This document shows positions 7,810 to 14,591 of a stretch of 25,120 bases of DNA, piece after piece. The notes beneath the pieces were generated by a model. The model saw nothing but the letters and a program-made list of their open reading frames with translations, was not told where the DNA came from and did no database searches. How positions within the stretch are numbered: position 1 is the stretch's first letter; each line of letters begins with the position of its first letter. The position numbers and the translations under genes are program-made. This DNA comes from Proteobacteria bacterium UBA6921 (GTDB taxonomy: Bacteria; Pseudomonadota; Gammaproteobacteria; SG8-11). The stretch lies in contig DKAR01000020.1 in assembly GCA_002450895.1 (NCBI GenBank), positions 1 through 25,120 on the forward strand, in the 5' to 3' direction.

Positions 7810-8640
7810 ATGAAGATTGCAGTGCTCTCCGACATCCACGGCAATGTTCCGGCACTCGAAGCCGTGCTCGAGGACATTGAGCGCTGGCAGCCAGATGAAG
7901 TCATCGTGAACGGAGACTTGGTCAACCGTGGCCCGCTCAGTCTGGACGCGCTGCGCCTGCTGCAACAGCGGGTACCCTCCAGCCGCATGTTGATGGGTAA
8001 TCACGAGCGGTTTGTGTTGTCGAGCGTCGACAATCCCAGCACGCCGGATCAGCCGACCTATGAACTGGACCTCATGGCCGGATGGAGCGCGCGCCAGCTT
8101 GGCGACGAAGTCGAAAGCCTGCGTCGTTTTCCGACTCATATCGACCTTACCGATCTTGAAGGCGGATCGTCACTGCACATTACCCATGGTTCTCGCCTCG
8201 GGGATCGCGAGGGAATTCATCCGGAAACCGAGGGTGACGAACTCGCGCGCAAGCTGGGCGAGCCGCGCGCGCTGTTTGTCAGCTCGCACACCCATCGCGC
8301 GTTTATTCGTGACTTTAATGGCGCGCTGGTGACGAACACTGGATCGGTCGGCCAGCCGATGGATCGCGACACGCGTGCGTCGTATGCGCGACTCACCTTT
8401 CGCCGCGGACAGTGGAATGCGGAAATTCAGCGCGTGCCCTATCACCGTGAGCGCGCCGAGCAGGATTTTCGTGACAGCGGATTCGTGGCAGAGTGCGGTG
8501 CGATCACACAATTGATTCTGCGCGAACTGCGCGAGGCCCGTGCCCACGTCGCGCCGTGGCGGCGGCGGTTTTTGGCCGCAGTAAAACAGCGTGAGGTGAG
8601 TGTGGGAGACGCCGTCGCCCAGTACCTGCTTCAGCTTTGA
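7810..8640 (+). CDS. Calcineurin-like metallophosphoesterase (YfcE/DUF2437-like group)
   Basis: The protein has 276 residues and all metal-binding motifs of the calcineurin-like phosphoesterase fold: SDIHGN (D8, H10), NGDLVNRGP (D36), GNHE (N64, H65), THG (H126) and SSHTHRAF (H160, H162). These coordinate a di-metal centre that hydrolyses phosphomono- or diesters; the natural substrate cannot be told from the sequence. It is cytosolic, with no signal peptide. A C-terminal extension of about 80 residues beyond the metal fold is predicted helical and basic (APWRRRFLAAVKQRE). The ATG at 7810 has only a weak upstream purine tract. The gene's last ten bases overlap the end of the chemoreceptor gene on the opposite strand, so the two transcripts converge with no room for a terminator between them. 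The subgroup in the call is a tentative resemblance only. Confidence 0.85.
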   Translation: MKIAVLSDIHGNVPALEAVLEDIERWQPDEVIVNGDLVNRGPLSLDALRLLQQRVPSSRMLMGNHERFVLSSVDNPSTPDQPTYELDLMAGWSARQLGDEVESLRRFPTHIDLTDLEGGSSLHITHGSRLGDREGIHPETEGDELARKLGEPRALFVSSHTHRAFIRDFNGALVTNTGSVGQPMDRDTRASYARLTFRRGQWNAEIQRVPYHRERAEQDFRDSGFVAECGAITQLILRELREARAHVAPWRRRFLAAVKQREVSVGDAVAQYLLQL

Positions 8641-10295
8641 CTCGGCGAACCGGACGCGCCATCAAAGAATGGCCGCTTGTGGAAATACTCAAAACACATT
8701 TTCAGAGCCTGTTCCTGCTGTTCGGAAAGCTTTTCAAATTTCAGGCCGCAGCAGTGGTGCCCGGATTCGCGCCGGCACCAGACGACGCGGGCCGTCACCT
8801 CTGACGCCGGTTGCCGCGTGTACTCGTCGAGCGTCTCGTGTGGCACGTAGACGCGCAGTCCGACAACCGTTCCATCGACAATCGGTTCATTCAGGCGCAG
8901 CTGCATACCGGACATGCTGAAATCGCGGGTCAGGGCTTCCCTGGGTTCGCCGTCTTTTCCCACGACCTGGACGCGCAAGTGATTTGTGAGGCGCGGCTTT
9001 CCGCGCTTATCCTGCCGGTCGCGAGGAATTCCCGACATGCGTTCAAACGTAAAATTGCTCAGCAGCGCGTTGAGCGATTCAGTGACGTGAAACAGGTCGG
9101 CGCCAATCGCGTACATTGACTCCACCTTGGACGAGCTGTCCTGAAGCGTCTGAAACAGGCGTTGCTGTCCCGAGTGCAGCCGTTTGAGGTCTTCCACCTG
9201 TTCATCGCTGACCGTTCGAATTTCGTTATTCGCGGCGGTGGATTTTGAAACAACGTTGAGCAGATACTCGATGACGGCACGACTCTCCTTGGCGCTCTCT
9301 TGTGTTGCGTGCACGCGCGCCACCATGTCGCGCATGGTTCCCGAGACGGTGCCGACCTGCCCGTTCAGCACGGAGATGATGCTGCTGATTTCCGAGGTCA
9401 GTTTCGTTGTTCGCGACGCGAGATTGCGCACTTCATCGGCGACGACGGCAAATCCACGTCCCTGATCACCGGCACGCGCAGCTTCAATAGCGGCGTTGAG
9501 CGCGAGCAGATTTGTTTGCTCGGCGATTTGCTGGATACCGCCGACGATATCGACAATCTTGGTCGCTTGCGTGGCGAGATCGGTGACGTGACCGACCGCC
9601 CGATTCACTTCCTGAACGGTCTGCTCCATGCGTGCAATGTTTTGCTGCACCGTTTCCATCCCGGCCTGCGCGCGCTGTTCCGTTTCTGCGGCCTGGCGTA
9701 CAGCGTCCGCGGCATACATTGCGATGGTGGCTGACGAGCCATGCAGTTGCTCGGTGGCCGACTCGACGTCCGCGGAACGCTTGTGCTCTTCGGAGCCGAC
9801 CTGACGAATCTCCTGGGAGATCGCGGTAATCTGATGCGCCGATTGCGCCATTTGCCGGCCGCTGTCATCGAGCTGTTTGACGATGCCGCGCAGGCTGACG
9901 ATCATCTTGTTGAAGCTGCGTTCAAGGAAGCCCACTTCGTCGAGAGATGAGTTCTCCACTTCGTGAGTCAGGTCACCGTGCTCGAGACCTTCCAGGCGCT
10001 TGCACAGGGCCTTGATCGGTGCGACCAGTTTGTTGGCCAGCGCGCCAATAATCAGAAAGAGCGCGGTCAGCTCAATGCCGGACTGCCATACCGAGTTGAT
10101 CAGGTAACTGTTCTGGCGCTGCTGCAGTTCGGCGAGGACTTCAGGGCGTACCTGGCCGGATCGCGCGACCTCGATTAAATGACTGATTTCACCGTATCCC
10201 ACCCACCGGTTGAACAAAATAGTTGCCATGGTGACCACGAAAAAGGCCACCTGCAGCTTCCAGCGAATGCTAAGGGCTTGGAACCAACGCGTCAT
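8631..10295 (-). CDS. Methyl-accepting chemotaxis protein with C-terminal PilZ domain
   Basis: Numbering is from ATG 10295 (554 residues). Two membrane helices (about 14-32 and 68-88) enclose only about 35 periplasmic residues, too few for a usual ligand-binding domain. A HAMP-like linker follows (88-140), then a long coiled-coil signalling domain whose conserved tip reads EQTNLLALNAAIEAARAGDQ (259-278) and on to VADEVRNLASRT, the CheA/CheW contact site. The C-terminus is a PilZ domain with the c-di-GMP motif R431xxxR435 and D458xSxxG463. No CheR-tethering pentapeptide is present at the end. The receptor should couple c-di-GMP to the chemotaxis array. An upstream GTG at 10322 would add nine residues; neither start has a strong ribosome site. 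A sigma-28-like promoter precedes it. No che genes are in the window. Confidence 0.9.
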   Translation of the reverse strand: MTRWFQALSIRWKLQVAFFVVTMATILFNRWVGYGEISHLIEVARSGQVRPEVLAELQQRQNSYLINSVWQSGIELTALFLIIGALANKLVAPIKALCKRLEGLEHGDLTHEVENSSLDEVGFLERSFNKMIVSLRGIVKQLDDSGRQMAQSAHQITAISQEIRQVGSEEHKRSADVESATEQLHGSSATIAMYAADAVRQAAETEQRAQAGMETVQQNIARMEQTVQEVNRAVGHVTDLATQATKIVDIVGGIQQIAEQTNLLALNAAIEAARAGDQGRGFAVVADEVRNLASRTTKLTSEISSIISVLNGQVGTVSGTMRDMVARVHATQESAKESRAVIEYLLNVVSKSTAANNEIRTVSDEQVEDLKRLHSGQQRLFQTLQDSSSKVESMYAIGADLFHVTESLNALLSNFTFERMSGIPRDRQDKRGKPRLTNHLRVQVVGKDGEPREALTRDFSMSGMQLRLNEPIVDGTVVGLRVYVPHETLDEYTRQPASEVTARVVWCRRESGHHCCGLKFEKLSEQQEQALKMCFEYFHKRPFFDGASGSPSQS

Positions 10296-10306
10296 GAAGG
10301 AGTTTC

Positions 10307-10320
10307 GACCGGTTCCGGTC
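10307..10320. repeat. Short perfect inverted repeat upstream of the chemoreceptor gene
   Basis: GACCGG-TT-CCGGTC forms a 14-base inverted repeat between the two candidate start codons of the chemoreceptor gene (10295 and 10322), on its 5' leader. It could be a protein-binding site or simply chance; the two-base spacer is too short for a stable RNA loop. Confidence 0.35.
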
Positions 10321-10344
10321 ACGTAATTTGAATCCCCGGTGTCT

Positions 10345-10371
10345 CTATCGGCAGCAACGCGTTCCGGTTAA
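10345..10371 (-). promoter_or_regulatory. Sigma-28 (FliA)-like promoter of the chemoreceptor gene
   Basis: On the minus strand TTAA (10371-10368), a 15-base spacer and GCCGATAG (10352-10345) match the known flagellar sigma-28 consensus TAAA-N15-GCCGATAA at three of four and seven of eight positions. The spacing is exact and transcription would start near 10337, about 40 bases before the ATG. Chemoreceptor genes are common members of sigma-28 regulons, which supports the call. Confidence 0.55.
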
Positions 10372-10493
10372 GTCATGATTCATTTCCGGCTGGATAGACT
10401 GCAGCGCCAAACCACAAAAGTTTGCTAATCTTCGGCGCGGCAGTGCGTTGTATCGGTAACCTTCACGGAATCACCATTTGAGGAGTTTCGTTT

Positions 10494-10763
10494 ATGAAGA
10501 AAGCGTTGGCGGCTGTCATGATGTTGGCGGGATCACTGGCCCTTTCCCCGGCCTTTGCGGATCGGGGTGCGGTTGAAGGGACGTTGGTCAAGCTCGAAAA
10601 AGAAGTTGTCGTGATCAAAACGGCCAAAGGGGAAGAAAAATCCTACGTAGTGAATGAGCACACCAAGCTGCGTGGTGGCGATATGGCAGAAGGCGTGACC
10701 GTCGAAATCTATCCGTCCAAGGACGGGAAGATTGCGGCCATGGTGGAACTCGTCAAGAAGTAA
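10494..10763 (+). CDS. Small secreted protein of unknown function, 89 residues
   Basis: The first 22 residues are a clear signal peptide (MKKALAAVMMLAGSLAL, cleavage after AFA), leaving a mature protein of about 67 residues. The mature part reads as a small beta-barrel: VEGTLVKLEKEVVVIKT, then EEKSYVVNEHTKLRGG, then VTVEIYPSKDGKIAAMVELV. This layout resembles small periplasmic OB-like proteins in which a metal or other cofactor is not obvious; there are no cysteines or histidine clusters. The start ATG at 10494 follows GAGGAG seven bases upstream. It is a single-gene unit closed by tandem hairpins. The promoter in the ~170 bases upstream could not be placed with confidence. I do not recognise a named family. 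Confidence 0.78.
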   Translation: MKKALAAVMMLAGSLALSPAFADRGAVEGTLVKLEKEVVVIKTAKGEEKSYVVNEHTKLRGGDMAEGVTVEIYPSKDGKIAAMVELVKK

Positions 10764-10777
10764 TCCCGCCGTATTGC

Positions 10778-10795
10778 CCGGAAGGCGACTTCCGG
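10778..10795 (+). other. Short RNA hairpin with GNRA tetraloop
   Basis: CCGGAAG-GCGA-CTTCCGG is a perfect seven-base-pair stem closed by GCGA, a GNRA tetraloop. It begins 14 bases after the stop codon of the small secreted protein gene and directly abuts the terminator stem. It may protect the short mRNA's 3' end or assist termination. Confidence 0.6.
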
Positions 10796-10833
10796 AAAAA
10801 GGCGCGAACGCGGTCCGGCGTTCGCGCCTTTTT
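10796..10833 (+). terminator. Strong Rho-independent terminator after the small secreted protein gene
   Basis: A perfect 15-base-pair stem (10796-10810 with 10819-10833) surrounds an eight-base loop CGGTCCGG. The GC-rich core GGCGCGAACG is followed by a run of T on the plus strand, and the mirror-image A run means it could also terminate minus-strand transcription. Confidence 0.9.
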
Positions 10834-10941
10834 ATTTGCACTTCAACATGCCGGGTGTAAGCCCATGCCCGACAAAAAACCATAGTTGTCTTGTGTCTGA
10901 TTAAACGCGCGCCGTCACAAGAAATCTTTGCGCTAACCGAT

Positions 10942-10989
10942 AAGGGAAAGACCCCGCTCCGCCCTGAAAACGAGCGGTGTCAGTCCCTT
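10942..10989 (+). other. Structured leader hairpin upstream of the CHASE hybrid kinase gene
   Basis: AAGGGA (10942-10947) pairs with TCCCTT (10984-10989). Inside it, after a small internal loop, GACCCCGCTC (10950-10959) pairs with GAGCGGTGTC (10972-10981) with one mismatch, around a 12-base loop. It ends 20 bases before the ATG at 11010. There is no T run, so it is not a simple terminator. It does not match the GEMM c-di-GMP riboswitch pattern by eye. A 5' leader control element is possible. Confidence 0.45.
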
Positions 10990-11009
10990 TGCCGGGTGCG
11001 AGACTTGGG

Positions 11010-14000
11010 ATGGCAAAAAACGAAACAAACGCAAGTCCTCAAGACTTCGCGTCATCTGCTACGTCTGCGGATGAACAACACGTCCAATCGATCGCTGAGA
11101 TTCTTCACAGCGAGGTGACGGCGTGGATTGTTCTCGCCGTTTCACTGATCCTGACTGTTCTCGCCTGGTACGTCTCCAATGCGTATGTGCATACGCGCGC
11201 GTTCGATCGATTCGAGTTCGAAGTGGAAGAAGCGCAAATCGCAATTGTCAAACGCATGCAGGAATACGAGCAGGTTCTGCGTGGCGGTGTCGGCCTGTTC
11301 AACACGGATAATTTAGTTACCCGCAAAAAGTGGCGCACCTATGTTGATACTCTTGAGATCGAGCGCAATTGGCCAGGAATTCAGGGTGTCGGCTTCTCGA
11401 AGTGGCTGAAGCCGTCTGAGAAGGAGGTGGTGATTGCGCAGGTGCGCGCAGAAGGGTACCCCGATTTCGATATCAAGCCGGCCGGCCCGCGCGACATATA
11501 CACAACCATTCTCTACCTTGAACCGCTGAGTGGAAGAAACCTGCGCGCGTTCGGTTTTGACATGTTTTCAGAGCCGACGCGGCGTGCCGCAATGGCGCAT
11601 GCGCGGGACAGTGGGGAGGCGACCGTTTCCGGCCGTGTCACCCTCGTGCAGGAAACCAGCAAGGCGGTTCAAGCCGGATTTCTGATGTATTTGCCCGTAT
11701 ACCGGGAGAGTGCGCCGCTGGCCACGATGGAGGAGCGCCGGGCAGCGTTGTTGGGTTTTGTCTACAGCCCGTTTCGCGTGAACGACCTTCTGGCGGGAAT
11801 TCTTCCGCACGGTACGGCCAACCTGCACTTCAATATCTACGATGGCGAACAAATCATCCCGGATAACCTGCTGTTCGACAACGAGTCGGAAAAGGAAGGC
11901 GGCGGTTCGTCGATCGGATTGTTTTCTGCAACGCGCCAGATTCAATTGCCGCATCGAAACTGGACGGCATCTTTCACGTCGACGCCGCAGTTTGATGCAG
12001 AAATGAACAGCGCGCAGCCGCAGATTATCGCGGTGGCCGGGATTGCCGTGGATCTGTTGTTGTTCGCAATTATCTGGGCACTTTCACGCCAAAAGCGCCG
12101 TGTGCAGGTGCTGACCGATAGCTGGAAGACGGAAATGCAGCGGTCACAGTCGCGCCTGGCAAGCGTCATTGAGTCGCTGCCCGGATCCATGTTCGTCATC
12201 GGTGCCGATGGGATGATTCAAATGGCCAACGCGCGCGTGAAAAGCATGCTTGGTTACGAGCCGGATGAACTTCTCGGAAAGAAAATCGAAACTATCGTAC
12301 CGCAGCGATACCGTGGGTCACATGAGCGTCATACGGAACAGTTCATGTCGTCACCGGCTGAGCGAAAAATGGGTGCGGGCAGAGAGTTGTATGCGCAGCA
12401 CAAAGACGGCAATGAAGTACCCGTTGACATCCAGTTGAATACAGTTGTTGCGGATACAGAAACATATGTGCTGGCGCTGGTCGTTGATATAACCGAACAC
12501 CGCAACATCAAGCTGCAGATCGCCGCCGAGCGCAGCTATCTGCGTTCGGTCTTGGACAGTCTTTCTGATGGAGTCGAGATTTGCGACGAGGCCGGAAAGA
12601 TTGTGTACGTCAACGCGGCGCTCAAAAAATTGTACGGTATTCCGGAGTCCGCGAATACGAACGAACACTGGTCCGACTTCGGAAGCCTGTTCCTGCCAGA
12701 TGGTAAAACGCCGGTGCCCGCGGATCAGTTGCCCCTATACCGTGCGGCGCAGGGAACTGACTTGCCGCCGCTCGAGCTTTCCGTCGTCCCGTCGGGCCAC
12801 CCGACGCGCAGCGTCGTCGTACGAGCCAGCCCCGTCATTCTCGAAAACGGAACGCGCAAAGGTGCCGTTGCCGTCGTCCACGACATCACGGATCGAAAGC
12901 GCGCCGAAATTGAATTGCGCGATGCCAAGAACGACGCCGAACGAGCCAACCGGGCAAAGACGCAATTTCTTTCCAACATGTCACATGAATTGCGCACGCC
13001 ACTGAATTCCATTCTCGGATTTGCACAGTTGCTGGTTCTCGATGACGAGTTGGACGAGCAGCTTCGGTCGTCGGTCGGAAAGATACAGGCCGCTGGCGAA
13101 CACCTTCTCAACCTGATCAGTGACGCGCTGGACATGTCGCGTATCGAAAGTGGAAATCTGCGTGTAGACCCAAAGCCGACACACGCGCTTTCGGTTGTGC
13201 GCGAATGCGCGGTGCTGGTCCACCCGATCGCAAACAAATATGGCATTCGTCTTTCAATTGATGAGGGCATCGCGCCGTACTACGAAATCAACGTGGACCC
13301 GACCCGCTTCAAGCAAGTTCTTTTGAATCTCGTCTCGAATGCAGCGAAGTACAACCATCGCGGCGGATCGATCTGGATCCGGTGCGACGCGGCACCGAAT
13401 GACCGGATTCGTTTTAGCGTAAAGGACAACGGCGAAGGAATTTCGGAGGAGTTGCAACGACAGGTCTTCCAGCCATTTAATCGCCTCGGTCATGAACGTG
13501 GCCAGGTCGAAGGCACCGGTATCGGATTGGTGATTAGCAAAGGCCTTGTTGAGCTGATGGGTGGAACGATCAGTTTTCGGAGCAAGCGCGGCGAGGGCAG
13601 TGAGTTCACCGTAGAGTTCCCCGCGCGGGTCGGCGCGACGTACGTTGACAGTCAGTCAATTGCGGCGTCGCCGCAGGTGACTCAACTCGAGACGGCGAAC
13701 TGCAGCTTCGATTGCCTCTACATCGAAGACAACCAGGCCAACATCGAACTCGTCGACGCCCTGCTGAAGGGATATTGGCCCAACGCCCGATTGATCACAG
13801 CGGCCAGCGCGGAACTCGGCCTGGAGCTGGCTGCTGTTCATCAGCCGCATCTGGTGTTGCTCGATATATTTCTGCCGGGGATGGATGGCTACCTGGCGCT
13901 CGCGCAGTTGCGCGCCATGGCAGAGTTGAAGGAGACGCCGGTGATTGCATTAAGCGCCAGTGCCTCTGAGACGGATATTCGCCGCGGCACGAACGCCGGA

Positions 14001-14582
14001 TTTGCAGCCTATCTCACCAAGCCAATCCATGTGCCCACGATGCTGGCCACGATGGAAAACGTTCTCGTGGCGCTCATGAGGAAAGGGAAGATAAAAGACC
14101 GGTCTGAAAGCCGCCGCGCCGGAAACTACGCAACGGTCAGTGCAGCGGAAAACCAGAACACGAGCCGCGTATCGGGATCATCTGCTGCCGTAACGGAAAA
14201 CTCGGCCAAGGCCGATCTTCCCGCGCTCGACCCGGCCATGACAGCACAGTTGACATCATATCTGGGCCGCCGCGCCGTGCCGTTCATCGATGCGCTGCTT
14301 GTTGATCTTCCCCGGTTGATCGAATCGATGGAACAAGCGGCGGCTGAGTCGAACTTTGATGCCGTGCGTCGCGACGCACACACGATTCGAGGCAATACCA
14401 GCAATGTCGGCGCCACCGCGCTCGTCAATCTCTGCGCGCAAATCAGTATGGAAAGCAAAGCCGGTCGTCTTGCGGAAGTGAAGCAATTGGTCACCGAACT
14501 GCGTGCCGAGTACGAACAGCGCGTGCTTCCCGCAATCCAGGTTCTGCGACAGCAGTTGTCGCTGCAAGCCGGCGCGATGTAG
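11010..14582 (+). CDS. Hybrid histidine kinase, CHASE-PAS-PAS-HisKA-HATPase-REC-Hpt
   Basis: Numbering is from ATG 11010 (1190 residues). Order: membrane helix (35-60); extracytoplasmic CHASE domain (about 68-300, with GIQGVGFSKWL and GFDMFSEPTRR); second helix (336-362); PAS (381-500); PAS (507-630); HisKA with SHELRTP (H659); HATPase with N-box NLVSNAAKYN, DNGEGI and GTGIGL; receiver with phosphoacceptor D952 (LLDIFLPGMDG) and KPI; and C-terminal Hpt with H1124 in AHTIRGNTSNVGA. It should sense an external small molecule, autophosphorylate and pass phosphate His-Asp-His to an outside regulator. The stop is nine bases before the REC-GGDEF-EAL gene, so they are co-transcribed. A GTG at 10977 would add 11 residues that overlap the leader hairpin region; ATG 11010 is preferred although the ribosome site is weak. 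Confidence 0.92.
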   Translation: MAKNETNASPQDFASSATSADEQHVQSIAEILHSEVTAWIVLAVSLILTVLAWYVSNAYVHTRAFDRFEFEVEEAQIAIVKRMQEYEQVLRGGVGLFNTDNLVTRKKWRTYVDTLEIERNWPGIQGVGFSKWLKPSEKEVVIAQVRAEGYPDFDIKPAGPRDIYTTILYLEPLSGRNLRAFGFDMFSEPTRRAAMAHARDSGEATVSGRVTLVQETSKAVQAGFLMYLPVYRESAPLATMEERRAALLGFVYSPFRVNDLLAGILPHGTANLHFNIYDGEQIIPDNLLFDNESEKEGGGSSIGLFSATRQIQLPHRNWTASFTSTPQFDAEMNSAQPQIIAVAGIAVDLLLFAIIWALSRQKRRVQVLTDSWKTEMQRSQSRLASVIESLPGSMFVIGADGMIQMANARVKSMLGYEPDELLGKKIETIVPQRYRGSHERHTEQFMSSPAERKMGAGRELYAQHKDGNEVPVDIQLNTVVADTETYVLALVVDITEHRNIKLQIAAERSYLRSVLDSLSDGVEICDEAGKIVYVNAALKKLYGIPESANTNEHWSDFGSLFLPDGKTPVPADQLPLYRAAQGTDLPPLELSVVPSGHPTRSVVVRASPVILENGTRKGAVAVVHDITDRKRAEIELRDAKNDAERANRAKTQFLSNMSHELRTPLNSILGFAQLLVLDDELDEQLRSSVGKIQAAGEHLLNLISDALDMSRIESGNLRVDPKPTHALSVVRECAVLVHPIANKYGIRLSIDEGIAPYYEINVDPTRFKQVLLNLVSNAAKYNHRGGSIWIRCDAAPNDRIRFSVKDNGEGISEELQRQVFQPFNRLGHERGQVEGTGIGLVISKGLVELMGGTISFRSKRGEGSEFTVEFPARVGATYVDSQSIAASPQVTQLETANCSFDCLYIEDNQANIELVDALLKGYWPNARLITAASAELGLELAAVHQPHLVLLDIFLPGMDGYLALAQLRAMAELKETPVIALSASASETDIRRGTNAGFAAYLTKPIHVPTMLATMENVLVALMRKGKIKDRSESRRAGNYATVSAAENQNTSRVSGSSAAVTENSAKADLPALDPAMTAQLTSYLGRRAVPFIDALLVDLPRLIESMEQAAAESNFDAVRRDAHTIRGNTSNVGATALVNLCAQISMESKAGRLAEVKQLVTELRAEYEQRVLPAIQVLRQQLSLQAGAM

Positions 14583-14591
14583 GAGTGTCAG

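Noticed and set aside
10917..10943. Second sigma-28-like site (ACCGATAA) upstream of the CHASE hybrid kinase gene
   Set aside because: The -10-like box matches seven of eight bases, but the -35 position reads ACAA rather than TAAA and the inferred start would fall inside the leader hairpin; too weak to call.
10921..11009. c-di-GMP (GEMM) riboswitch upstream of the c-di-GMP operon
   Set aside because: The leader has a strong hairpin but lacks the conserved GEMM paired helices, tetraloop and receptor sequence.
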